Origin: Moorella sp. Hama-1
GTDB lineage: Bacteria; Bacillota; DSM-521; Neomoorellales; Neomoorellaceae
Assembly: GCF_023734095.1 (NCBI RefSeq)
Contig: NZ_AP024620.1
Coordinates: 802,501-866,500 of the forward strand
DNA length: 64,000 nucleotides
Direction: 5' to 3'
Numbering within the stretch: the stretch's first letter is position 1; each line of letters begins with the position of its first letter. Below, one piece after another: positions 17,248 through 25,181 of this stretch. The notes under the pieces are model-generated. The model was not told the DNA's origin. It ran no database searches and saw only the letters and a program-made list of their open reading frames with translations. A program made the translations under genes and the position numbers.

Positions 17248-18378
17248 ATGAGCTTTTATAATGACGTCTACCAGCAGTATGCGGAATTTGATTTTGCGGG
17301 CTTCCTTGGCAGTAGGACGCCTGCCGATGTCCGGGAGGTCCTGGCCAAGGAACACCTCCAGCCGGCTGATTACTTGACCCTCCTGGCACCTGCAGCCGCA
17401 GGCTTCCTGGAGGAGATGGCCCAGAAGGCCCACACCTTAACCCTGAAGAACTTCGGCCGGGTTATCTTTCTTTTTACACCTTTGTACCTCTCGGACTTTT
17501 GCGTGAACCGTTGCGCTTACTGCAGCTTCAATGCCGGCAACAAGTTCGCCCGGACCAAGCTCACCCTGGAGCAGGTCGAGGAAGAAGCCCGGGCTATCGC
17601 CGCTACAGGGATGCGGGACATCCTCATCCTCACCGGGGAATCGCGCCAGCACAACCCGGTGGCCTATATTAAGGATTGTGTAGGTATCTTAAAAAAGCAT
17701 TTCGCCAGCGTTTGTATAGAGGTCTACCCCCTTGATGAAGAAGAGTACCGGGAACTGGTGGCAGCCGGGGTGGACGGCCTGACCATGTTTCAAGAAGTCT
17801 ACGACCCCCGGGTCTATGCCCGCTACCACCGCGGTCCCAAGAGCAATTACCACTACCGGTTGGACGCCCCGGAAAGGAGCTGCCGCGCGGGCATGCGGAC
17901 CGTGGGGGTAGGGGCCCTCCTGGGTCTAGCCGGCTGGCGTCGGGAAGCCTTCTTTACAGGTCTGCACGCCGCTTATTTGCAGCGTAAGTTTTGGGACGTC
18001 CAGGTCAGCATTTCCTTACCCCGCCTGCGGCCCAGTATCGGCGGCTTTCAACCGGAACACCCGGTGGATGATAAGAGCTTTGTCCAGATCCTCCTGGCTC
18101 ACCGGCTGTTCTTGCCCCGGGCCGGCATTACCATTTCTACCAGGGAAAGCCCGGCGTTCCGGGATAATATCCTGCCCCTGGGGGTCACGAAAATGTCGGC
18201 AGGCTCTTCTACCAGGGTGGGGGGCTATGCCCACCCCGACGGCGCAGCGCCCCAGTTTGAAATCTCCGACCCGCGCAGTGTCATGGAGATCCAACAGCTC
18301 CTGCTTAAAAAGGGTTACCAGCCGGTCTTTGAAGACTGGCAGCAGTGGGACAGCCTGGAGAAACAGCTGTGTTCCTGA
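17248..18378 (+). CDS. thiH: 2-iminoacetate synthase ThiH (radical SAM)
   Basis: 376 residues; ATG 17248 lies just after GGGGGCGGAAGGG. The radical SAM cluster motif [10 protein letters not shown] is near residue 90, with GGESR-like SAM-binding residues (ILTGESRQH) about 45 residues on and the [11 protein letters not shown]-terminal motif typical of ThiH. It cleaves tyrosine to dehydroglycine for thiazole formation, releasing p-cresol and 5'-deoxyadenosine. It is the anaerobic alternative to ThiO, consistent with an anaerobe, and the last gene of the operon. Confidence 0.97.
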   Translation: MSFYNDVYQQYAEFDFAGFLGSRTPADVREVLAKEHLQPADYLTLLAPAAAGFLEEMAQKAHTLTLKNFGRVIFLFTPLYLSDFCVNRCAYCSFNAGNKFARTKLTLEQVEEEARAIAATGMRDILILTGESRQHNPVAYIKDCVGILKKHFASVCIEVYPLDEEEYRELVAAGVDGLTMFQEVYDPRVYARYHRGPKSNYHYRLDAPERSCRAGMRTVGVGALLGLAGWRREAFFTGLHAAYLQRKFWDVQVSISLPRLRPSIGGFQPEHPVDDKSFVQILLAHRLFLPRAGITISTRESPAFRDNILPLGVTKMSAGSSTRVGGYAHPDGAAPQFEISDPRSVMEIQQLLLKKGYQPVFEDWQQWDSLEKQLCS

Positions 18379-18501
18379 GGCGCTTATCTGAAGCTTGTTC
18401 CACACTTGACGCGGCTGCGGGCGCCCTCCGTATTTATTTTCAGCCCACGTATTTTATTGCAGAAAGCGGCAGACCAGGGTGCTCCCTCCAATTAAAAAAT
18501 T

Positions 18502-18540
18502 GGGCGATGAAATGATGGACCTATTTCATCGCCCTTTTTA
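18502..18540 (+). terminator. terminator of the thi operon
   Basis: Perfect twelve-base stem GGGCGATGAAAT / ATTTCATCGCCC followed by TTTTTA, 124 bases after thiH. Confidence 0.92.
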
Positions 18541-18663
18541 TATGTGCATGAGCAGCAGTTCAATGTTTTCGTCGCCCACCTGCGATTGCGGGTCCCTATG
18601 AACACAGCGCCGACACATGAGCGCAAAACTCCCTGCAATTAATTTTTAATCGCGTAGTTTTTC

Positions 18664-18693
18664 TTGACGACAGCTGGCAGGATATGCTAAACT
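18664..18693 (+). promoter_or_regulatory. sigma-A type promoter
   Basis: TTGACG (18664-18669) and TAAACT (18688-18693) with an 18-base spacer, 37 bases before the next gene start. Confidence 0.6.
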
Positions 18694-18729
18694 ATATCTG
18701 AGTTAAATTGTCTGTCTTGGGGGGTGCGG

Positions 18730-19260
18730 ATGGTGGAAAATGAGAATTATTTAAAACTCGTGACTCGGGAGCTGAAACTTGAGCTGAGGGGTGAACGGGA
18801 ATATATCAGGGAGATCCTCGAAAGCCGGTTGTACGACTTTCTGAAGACAAAAAATAACGATAGTTGCATCCAGCGCGATGATCCTGAGATGTTGGAAACG
18901 ATAGATGCGAGTGACAATATTGCTTCTCAAGGGACGGAAAAAGAAGAAGCGGTATCCGAAACGGCGAGAACGATACCGACCATCGCTGAATTAAGAGCGA
19001 AGGCCAAGCTGAATAACAACAAAGAACTAGTTGCTTTCGTGGTATTTTATAAAGACTATTACTACAAGGAAGCGCCGACCATGGACGACATTCGCCTGAT
19101 AATGAAGGATGAACTACGGGAAAAATCTACGGTAGTGGCCAGCGTAAGCACCTATCTGCAACGGGCTAAAAAAGAGGGGTGGATAGATCAGGACGGCAAG
19201 CGGTGGCGAATGACAGGCATAGGGTTACAGATTGCCAAGGGATGGTTGGGAGACGCTTGA
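18730..19260 (+). CDS. hypothetical protein with possible C-terminal winged helix
   Basis: 176 residues; ATG 18730 chosen because the run of G at 18718-18724 gives a better spacing than GTG 18724. The N-terminal 50 residues are a charged helix, the middle (50-85) is acidic and probably disordered, and the C-terminal 90 residues have a helix-helix-strand pattern ending KKEGWIDQDGKRWRMTGIG, resembling a winged-helix DNA-binding fold. Own promoter upstream. Not assigned to a family. Confidence 0.6.
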   Translation: MVENENYLKLVTRELKLELRGEREYIREILESRLYDFLKTKNNDSCIQRDDPEMLETIDASDNIASQGTEKEEAVSETARTIPTIAELRAKAKLNNNKELVAFVVFYKDYYYKEAPTMDDIRLIMKDELREKSTVVASVSTYLQRAKKEGWIDQDGKRWRMTGIGLQIAKGWLGDA

Positions 19261-19448
19261 TAAAATAACATGATTGAAGGCATGTTATTACAATGTGTAT
19301 CGTACGTATTTTGCTGTGTAACCGTATCAATCACAACGTAATATGGTAGAAAACGAGCCGCTAAAATACTGTAACGCCCTTTTACTGGACTTGATAAATG
19401 CCGGTTGAATGAGGATAATTGGTTTATAACGAGGGGAGGGTGACGATA

Positions 19449-20018
19449 ATGGCTTATTACAGCTGGCTGCGGGAGAAGGAGTTGCCTCATTTATGTTGTT
19501 TGGTGCCGGTGTACGACGAAGACGGTGGCAATTATACCCAGGTATGGATGGACGATGGGCGGAAGATCATAGAGCGTTACCGTACAAAGACGTTACTAAG
19601 ACATATTGCATCATATATTGGAGTTGACTTCAAACAAAAGTCGGCAGCGTGGTCGGACGATAGGAGTCGTAAGGCTATCCCTTTGATCTTTGGACCCAAC
19701 ATGACTATTGTTCCCCTACGTGTACGTAAGCCCCGTTATCGTGATGCAGGAAGTACAGGCTACGTCGTTAGGGAAAAGGTAATAACATGGGACGCGATCG
19801 ATGATCATGAATTTCATACAAGGATTGAGCTGGAAGGTGGCGATCATTTATTGTGCCTGCATAAACTCGACAGTTTATCTAATAGGTTGGCAGAGGCAGA
19901 GCGAGTGCGGCAGCGGAGCCGGAGAATAGTATCCAGTACTTCTACTGCTACTAAAACCGGTGGAATGACCACCATTCAAATAAAAAATGATACCGGCGAA
20001 ATTCTGGTTTTACCTTAA
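19449..20018 (+). CDS. hypothetical protein with ComK-like pattern
   Basis: 189 residues from ATG 19449 behind GGGGAGGG. The middle (residues 45-135) follows the order seen in ComK competence regulators: an RTKTLL..IASYIGVDF helix, a charged loop, then KAIPLIFGPNMTIVPLRVRKP (compare the PI-V-xxx-FPT region of ComK), then an aligned CLHKLDSLSNRLAEA segment. Identity to ComK is low and I cannot confirm homology. The C-terminal 30 residues are polar. Alternative: an unrelated family. Confidence 0.45.
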   Translation: MAYYSWLREKELPHLCCLVPVYDEDGGNYTQVWMDDGRKIIERYRTKTLLRHIASYIGVDFKQKSAAWSDDRSRKAIPLIFGPNMTIVPLRVRKPRYRDAGSTGYVVREKVITWDAIDDHEFHTRIELEGGDHLLCLHKLDSLSNRLAEAERVRQRSRRIVSSTSTATKTGGMTTIQIKNDTGEILVLP

Positions 20019-20271
20019 GGACAACTTAAAAAACAACTCCTTCGAACGCATCGTAATTAACCCTAAAATAGTGACGGGCAAGCCGGTTATTAAGGGCACC
20101 CGATTAACGGTACAGTATATATTAGGATTGCTGGCGCAGGGTGAAAGAATAGAGGATATCTTAAAGGAATACGAGGGTTTAACAGGGGATGATATTTTTG
20201 CCTGTCTGTTGTTCGCAATGGAAGCATTAGAAAGCACCACCTTTATCCCCTTGAATGTAGAGGTGGTATAA
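19987..20271 (+). CDS. DUF433 family antitoxin
   Basis: 94 residues; the DUF433 core starts near residue 20 (RIVINPKIVTGKPVIKGTRLTV) and continues with a short helix-turn-helix (GLLAQGERIEDILKEYEGLTGDDI). The start at 19987 lies inside the preceding gene, and a shorter start near the core is possible. DUF433 proteins are antitoxins of DUF5615 PIN-like toxins; the toxin here survives only as a stump. Confidence 0.8.
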   Translation: MIPAKFWFYLKDNLKNNSFERIVINPKIVTGKPVIKGTRLTVQYILGLLAQGERIEDILKEYEGLTGDDIFACLLFAMEALESTTFIPLNVEVV

Positions 20272-20340
20272 TTGCGCTTTATAGTCGATGAATGCACTGG
20301 GCAAGGTCCTGGCCTTGCCTTTTTATATTTTCCTGGGTAA
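20272..20340 (+). pseudogene. truncated DUF5615 PIN-like toxin
   Basis: TTG start directly after the antitoxin stop; reads LRFIVDECTG, the exact start of DUF5615 toxins with the first catalytic Asp, then diverges and stops after 22 codons. The rest of the toxin gene is gone and a terminator hairpin occupies the break. Confidence 0.7.
20299..20330 (+). terminator. terminator inside the toxin stump
   Basis: GGGCAAGG and CCTTGCC pair around TCCTGG, followed by TTTTTATATTTT. It lies within the residual toxin frame, so the deletion brought a terminator next to the antitoxin gene. Confidence 0.85.
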
Positions 20341-20436
20341 TAGCCGCAGGGGAAAAAGGAACTTGCCGAGTTGTGTCGAATAGAAATCACTGGGTAACGC
20401 TGGTATATATAGTAGAAGGGAGTAAACAACATTTTC

Positions 20437-21273
20437 ATGAATGTCCCACCTACCGAAACAGCACCGCTATATGACGACGAAATAGATCTGCGGGAGCTCT
20501 TATTAGTTCTCTGGCACCAGCGGGTGCTGATTGCTGTTGTTACTTTAATTGCCGTGGTGGCTGCCGCCCTGGCGAGCCTGGCGCTGCCCAAGGTTTACCG
20601 GGTGGAGGCCTTGATACAGATGGAGCGGTTAGATAATAAGCAGTCCGTGCAGAGTGAAGGCAAAGAGATACTGGAGAGCCGGGCGCTGTTAACCGCGGCC
20701 CTGAACCAGCTGGCCGTCCAGGCCGACCCCCTCACTTTTAAAGCCACCGGACAGCCGGTCAAAGATACCGATTACCTGCAGTTTTCCCTGGAAGGTCGCG
20801 ATCCTGCCCAGCTAACAAAGGTGGCCGATAAGATGGTAGCCCTCTTTCTTGATCAGCGCAATAAGATTTACAAAGAGCGCCGGGCGCCCCTGGACGAAAA
20901 CCTACATAAGATAACCGCTGACCTGCAACAATCCGGGGCAGATAAGGGTAAGATTGACGAGTTAATCACCAGCTTGCAGAAGGCCCCCTTGAGCGAAGTC
21001 GAGCAGAAGCTCTACGCCCTGCAGCTCGCCCAGATGCAGGATCTCCAGGCCCAGGAGAAGGTAGGCTTAATGCAGCAATATATCGCCCTGCAGGATAAGC
21101 TGGCGGCCATGCAGCCGGCCAAGATCGTCGATGGTTTCAGCGAACCCGTGAAGGTAAAGCCCCGTTTGGCCCTCAACGTAGCCGTCGCCTTTATCCTGGG
21201 CCTGATGGTGGGCGTTTTTCTGGCCTTCAGCCGTAACTGGCTGGCCGGGTTTCCGCCTAACGCTAAAGTCTAA
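20437..21273 (+). CDS. Wzz/YveK-type chain length determinant protein
   Basis: 278 residues with the Wzz layout: an acidic N-terminal motif (DDEIDLRELLLVLWHQR), a first membrane helix at about residues 30-50, an extracytoplasmic alpha-helical domain with heptad character (residues 60-240) and a second membrane helix near 248-268. Such proteins control polysaccharide export together with a tyrosine kinase; no kinase or glycosyltransferase genes are nearby, so this is an orphan. Followed by its own terminator. Confidence 0.85.
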   Translation: MNVPPTETAPLYDDEIDLRELLLVLWHQRVLIAVVTLIAVVAAALASLALPKVYRVEALIQMERLDNKQSVQSEGKEILESRALLTAALNQLAVQADPLTFKATGQPVKDTDYLQFSLEGRDPAQLTKVADKMVALFLDQRNKIYKERRAPLDENLHKITADLQQSGADKGKIDELITSLQKAPLSEVEQKLYALQLAQMQDLQAQEKVGLMQQYIALQDKLAAMQPAKIVDGFSEPVKVKPRLALNVAVAFILGLMVGVFLAFSRNWLAGFPPNAKV

Positions 21274-21340
21274 AAATAGTTTGTCGGTAAGTTTTCCGTT
21301 ACTCGAGTTAATATAGCCGCTGTTTTGATAGTAAAGCTTT

Positions 21341-21364
21341 CCCCGCTTCATGCGGGGACTTTTT
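21341..21364 (+). terminator. terminator after the Wzz-like gene
   Basis: CCCCGC / GCGGGG stem around TTCAT, followed by ACTTTTT. Confidence 0.8.
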
Positions 21365-21530
21365 ATGTTTCTGGCAGCTTTTATCCAGTGGGATTTTTTT
21401 ATCTCCAGGCAGGAATCCTGCCATTGCCTGGCGAAATTTACCATAATCATAATTCCCACTGGCGGCACATATGATAGAAACTGCCAGGGGCCCGTTATAG
21501 CCGGCGCCGGGAAACGCTCTGGGCGTTTAG

Positions 21531-21568
21531 GCGCGAGAAGCCTGGGGGGAATCCCAGGCTTCCCGCGC
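21531..21568. repeat. strong hairpin without T tract
   Basis: Arms of 16 bases (GCGCGAGAAGCCTGGG and CCCAGGCTTCCCGCGC, one mismatch) lie 76 bases before the VanW gene. No T run follows, so a terminator is unlikely; an RNA structure in the leader or a protein site is possible. Confidence 0.5.
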
Positions 21569-21643
21569 CATTATCAGGTCCCCCCATCCCTCAGGCACCC
21601 TGACGTAAAGGTTGATCATAGAAACTTACTATCAAACAGGGAG

Positions 21644-22516
21644 ATGGAGAACTTGCTGCGTGTCTTTACTTATCTGGTGGTAGCCACCGGTTTATTTTTG
21701 TCCTTTTTTATGCCCCGGCCGGCCCGGGCCGCCGGGCCGGTAGCAGCCTGGGAGGACCCGGACACCCAGCGGGCCATGATTGCCGTCCGGGACTTCAGTA
21801 CCGTCCTGGGCGGCAGGGTTGATTGGGAAGAGGCTACCCGGACGGTGACCATCCAGGTCTACGGCCGGCCGGCCCTGCACCTGGATCTAAATAACGGTAC
21901 CCTGGCCGGTAAACCCCTGAAACCCCGGCCCCTGATTAAAGACGGGGTGACCTACGCCCCCCTGCGCGTGATCGCGGAAGCCCTGGGGGCCAGGGTGGAG
22001 TGGCGCGAGGATGGAATCCATGTTTACACGCCGGCCGGCAAACCGGTAGATATAACTTTTATTCATAGGTTGGGCCAGTATACCATTACTTTTCCAGCGA
22101 AAGAGGCCGGGGGTCCCGGGCTCCATAACGCCCGCCTGGCCGGCCGGTATTTAAACGGTGCCATCGTGGCGCCAGGGGAGGTTCTATCCTTTAATAATAC
22201 CGTGGGGCCCCGTACCGCTGCGAAGGGTTTTGTACCCGGCATTATATTTATGGGGGATGATAAAATACCGGAGATCGGCGGCGGTGTCTGCCGGACGGCA
22301 ACTTTACTCCACAACGCCGTTCTGGCGGCCGGCCTGGAAGTGGTGGAGCGGCACCGCCACGGTCAACCGGTGACCTATGTGCCGCCGGGCTATGACGCCA
22401 CCGTTTATTACGGCATCCTGGACTACCGCTTCCGCAATAACCGGCCTGTGCCCATCAAGCTGGAGTTTAACAGCTGGGGGTCCAGCATCTCCATGGCCGT
22501 CTGGGAGCTGGGTTAG
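21644..22516 (+). CDS. VanW family protein with copper-amine-oxidase-like N-terminal domain
   Basis: 290 residues; ATG 21644 follows ACAGGGAG, and the long upstream extension has no signal. Signal peptide at residues 1-29 (LVVATGLFLSFFMPRPARAA). Residues 35-125 match the cell-wall-associated copper amine oxidase N-terminal repeat (RDFSTVLGGRVDWEEATRTVTI; YAPLRVIAEALGARVEW). Residues 150-285 carry the VanW signature NxTVGPRTxAxGFVxG...GGGVCRTATLLHNAVL. Exported, probably cell-wall linked; VanW biochemistry is unknown. Confidence 0.9.
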   Translation: MENLLRVFTYLVVATGLFLSFFMPRPARAAGPVAAWEDPDTQRAMIAVRDFSTVLGGRVDWEEATRTVTIQVYGRPALHLDLNNGTLAGKPLKPRPLIKDGVTYAPLRVIAEALGARVEWREDGIHVYTPAGKPVDITFIHRLGQYTITFPAKEAGGPGLHNARLAGRYLNGAIVAPGEVLSFNNTVGPRTAAKGFVPGIIFMGDDKIPEIGGGVCRTATLLHNAVLAAGLEVVERHRHGQPVTYVPPGYDATVYYGILDYRFRNNRPVPIKLEFNSWGSSISMAVWELG

Positions 22517-22589
22517 GCCGGATATAACACCTGTAAAAATTCGCCCGAGTCCGGCTTCGGGCTCAGGCGGGAAGCGAGGCTACCGGCTA

Positions 22590-22618
22590 TTGTGGATCAC
22601 GTAAATACGTGCTACACT
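22590..22618 (+). promoter_or_regulatory. vapBC promoter with palindromic operator
   Basis: TTGTGG (22590-22595) and TACACT (22613-22618) are 17 bases apart, and the spacer contains the perfect palindrome CACGTAAATACGTG (22598-22611). An operator placed between the -35 and -10 elements is the usual arrangement for VapBC autorepression. Confidence 0.7.
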
Positions 22619-22637
22619 AAAACCAGGGGTGATCCAG

Positions 22638-22883
22638 GTGGAGTATCAAAATGTGACTCTCTCTTTGCCCAAGGAGACCGTGCGCCGGGCCAAACATATT
22701 GCCATTGAACGAGGAACCTCCCTTTCCGGGTTCCTGGCAAAATTGTTGGAGGAAGCGACCCGCCGGGAAGAATCTTACCGCGGGGCTAAAAAACGGCATC
22801 TACACATGTTAAGGGAATCCGATCTGGGGACGCAGGGCCGGTTGAGCTGGCGCAGGGGCGATTTACATGAGCGCCGGCCTTGA
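22638..22883 (+). CDS. VapB-type ribbon-helix-helix antitoxin
   Basis: 81 residues; GTG 22638 is preferred to GTG 22629 because AGGGG lies at proper distance. N-terminal ribbon-helix-helix pattern (NVTLSLPKETVRRAKHIAIERGTSLSGFL) for DNA binding, then a basic C-terminal tail that should wrap the toxin. Overlaps the toxin gene by 17 bases. Confidence 0.85.
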   Translation: MEYQNVTLSLPKETVRRAKHIAIERGTSLSGFLAKLLEEATRREESYRGAKKRHLHMLRESDLGTQGRLSWRRGDLHERRP

Positions 22884-23325
22884 ACGGCAATTTGTGGATA
22901 CCAATATCCTTGTCTACGCCCACGATCTCTCAGCCGGAAATAAAAATGTCCAGGCCGGGAGGCTCTTGGAGGAACTTTGGGAAACGGGTCAGGGATGTCT
23001 GAGCATTCAAGTCCTGCAGGAGTTTTATGTAACGGTAACCCGAAAAGTCCCCCGGCCCCTGGCTGTGGCCAAGGCTACCCAGATCATTGCCGATCTGGGA
23101 TGCTGGCATGTCCACACTCCGGATGTAGCCGATATTTTAAGGGCCATTGATATACAACAAGAAAATAAGATTTCTTTTTGGGATGCGCTGATTCTCCGGA
23201 GCGCCCTGGCTCTGGAGTGTAAGGTGGTGTGGTCGGAGGATTTAAATTGTGGTCAGATATATGGTGAGGTTAAAGTCTTAAATCCGTTTGTAGATTTTGG
23301 CTGCGCCACTGGGGAGGAAAAATAA
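22867..23325 (+). CDS. VapC-type PIN ribonuclease toxin
   Basis: 152 residues with the PIN acidic residues: VDTNILVYAHD at the N-terminus, the mid-protein QVLQEFY glutamate, and ISFWDALILRSAL followed by WSEDLN. Length and layout are normal, so it is probably active. Its stop overlaps the start of the AIR-synthase gene (TAATG). Confidence 0.92.
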   Translation: MSAGLERQFVDTNILVYAHDLSAGNKNVQAGRLLEELWETGQGCLSIQVLQEFYVTVTRKVPRPLAVAKATQIIADLGCWHVHTPDVADILRAIDIQQENKISFWDALILRSALALECKVVWSEDLNCGQIYGEVKVLNPFVDFGCATGEEK

Positions 23326-24908
23326 TGATCGGTAAAGTAAACGACGATTTCTTCCGGCGGGCTATCCTGCCCTGTACGGGAGCAGAGACGCCCGAAGTGG
23401 TGGTCGGGCCGCGCATGGGCGTGGACGCGGCGGTTCTGAAAATCGGGGAAGAGTACCTGGCAATAGCTGAAGACCCGATCTTTCCGGGGCCGACGACTTC
23501 CCCCGACGACTTCGGCTGGATCACCGTCCACATCGGCGCCAGCGACGTGGCCGTCATGGGCGTTAAGCCGCGTTTTATGACCTACTCGCTTTTACTGCCG
23601 CCGGGCACCCCTGAGGACTATATCGCCGCCCTGGTCCGCAGCATCAGTACTTACGCCCGGGAGCTGGGCATCACCATTGTCGGCGGCCATACCGGCTTTT
23701 ACGGCGCCGTCACCATCCCGACCATCGGCGGGATCACCGTCTGGGGTACGGGCCGGGAGGTGGTGACCCCGGCCGGGGCCCAGGCCGGCGATACCGTGAT
23801 TATTACGAAAGGGGCGGCTATTGAAGCGGCAGCCCTGGTGGCCTGCGAACTGGGGGAGAAGCTCCTGGCGGCCGGGATCGCCCCGGAACTGGTGGCACGG
23901 GGGCAAAAGCGCCTGCGGGAGATGTCCGTGGTGACCGAAGCCGGCCTTGCCGTCCGGGTCGGCGGCGTCCACGCCATGCACGACGCTACTGAGGGAGGCC
24001 TGGCCCGGGGCCTGTGGGAGGTGGCCGAGGCTGCCGGCGTGGGCCTGCGGATCGAGCGTGCCCTGGTGCCGGTGCCGGCCGACGTCCGGGCTATTTGTGA
24101 CTATACCGGCCTCAACCCTTATGAAGTCATCAGCGAGGGCACCCTGGTCCTGACCTGCGCCCCGGAGAAGGCGGAAGCCCTGCTGGCGGCTTTGCAAGCA
24201 GCCGGCCTGGAGGCGGCGGTTATCGGCCGGGTGGTGCCGGCGGCCGCGGGGCGTGTCTGGGTGGAAGCTGACGGCCGGGAGCAGGAACTCCTGCCGCCGG
24301 CTGTTGACCGCTTCTGGGAGGTCTTTTTTAACGCCCTGGCCCTGAAGAACGACGCCCGGACCCCCGCCCAGGTCAACCTCTGCCGGGAGCTGGGACACGC
24401 TGTCCGGGAGCTTCAGGAAGCCAACATCGTCGCCCTGATCCCGGAAATCGGCGCCAACCTGGCCTATTGCCTGCCGGAGGCCAGGGAACTGCAGGACGTC
24501 GCCGCCATTCCCGGCCGCCTCCTGCGCTACAAAGACCGGGTGGCCACCCTGGGCGAACCGGAGATGGGCTGCTCCCACTACATGGGCGGCACCCTGCTGG
24601 CCGTGCGGGAGTTTTTCCCGGCCGCCCGGTGCGTGATCAACCTGCGGAACAACGACCGGGTCCGCCGTGCCTGTGCCGGCCTGGGCTTGAAAGTGGCCAG
24701 CATGCCGGTACCGCCCGACTACCGTCAGACGGACGCCGACTTTTACGCCGACCTGCGTCGCACCCTGACCGGTTGCCGGGAACTGCCCGATGTTATTGAA
24801 ATCCCCGACCGCATCAACCTGGAACGCCTCATCCTGGTCCTGGGAACTAACCTGGAGGAGACTGTCGCTAAAATCAAAGCCCTGGCGGGGAAAGTAAGAG
24901 AGATTTAA
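23325..24908 (+). CDS. AIR synthase-like / ThiN fusion protein
   Basis: 527 residues with two parts. Residues 1-330 are an AIR synthase (PurM/HypE/ThiL-type) ATP-binding fold: GVDAAVL, DDFGWITVHIGASDVAVMG, GGHTGFYG and a C-terminal MHDATEGGLARGLWEVA. Residues 345-527 look like the ThiN thiamine-phosphate synthase domain: PEIGANLAYCLPEA, DVAAIPGR, a conserved GCSHYMGG and INLRNNDRVRRACAGLGL with the arginine-rich phosphate loop. ThiN is best known fused to ThiD; this fusion to an AIRS domain is unusual. The natural substrate is unknown, but a role in thiamine phosphate metabolism is plausible given thiSGH 5 kb away. Translationally coupled to vapC. Confidence 0.8.
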   Translation: MIGKVNDDFFRRAILPCTGAETPEVVVGPRMGVDAAVLKIGEEYLAIAEDPIFPGPTTSPDDFGWITVHIGASDVAVMGVKPRFMTYSLLLPPGTPEDYIAALVRSISTYARELGITIVGGHTGFYGAVTIPTIGGITVWGTGREVVTPAGAQAGDTVIITKGAAIEAAALVACELGEKLLAAGIAPELVARGQKRLREMSVVTEAGLAVRVGGVHAMHDATEGGLARGLWEVAEAAGVGLRIERALVPVPADVRAICDYTGLNPYEVISEGTLVLTCAPEKAEALLAALQAAGLEAAVIGRVVPAAAGRVWVEADGREQELLPPAVDRFWEVFFNALALKNDARTPAQVNLCRELGHAVRELQEANIVALIPEIGANLAYCLPEARELQDVAAIPGRLLRYKDRVATLGEPEMGCSHYMGGTLLAVREFFPAARCVINLRNNDRVRRACAGLGLKVASMPVPPDYRQTDADFYADLRRTLTGCRELPDVIEIPDRINLERLILVLGTNLEETVAKIKALAGKVREI

Positions 24909-24982
24909 CATAACATCACAATTAATGACACGGATTATGACAACTTGTTAACAATTTCTTGATGGATCGTCCGGGGACTAAC

Positions 24983-25022
24983 AACCGCAACCCTAGTTAG
25001 GAATAAGGGGTTGTGGTTTTTT
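24983..25022 (+). terminator. terminator after the AIRS-ThiN gene
   Basis: AACCGCAACCC pairs with GGGGTTGTGGTT (one G-T pair), followed by six T residues. Confidence 0.88.
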
Positions 25023-25097
25023 ATTGAGATTACAGGGTGAAACGCATTGTTAACAATAAATACCGCTAAAAAGGGTTTAAAAAAACAAAAATAAACG

Positions 25098-25126
25098 TTG
25101 ACAATGTGAAAGCATGAGACTAAAAT
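25098..25126 (+). promoter_or_regulatory. sigma-A promoter of the salvage operon
   Basis: TTGACA (25098-25103) and TAAAAT (25121-25126) with an exact 17-base spacer, 55 bases before the DeoR gene; the strongest promoter seen in the window. It probably reads the whole 25182-32692 operon. Confidence 0.85.
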
Positions 25127-25181
25127 TAATGTAGAATTTCGGTTAATAAAAATCACGACACAAGTGGGAGGTGAAGTTTAA

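Noticed and set aside
23592-24911. 439-codon minus-strand frame
   Set aside because: It lies opposite the AIRS-ThiN gene, has no motifs and reflects GC-rich codon bias of the real gene.
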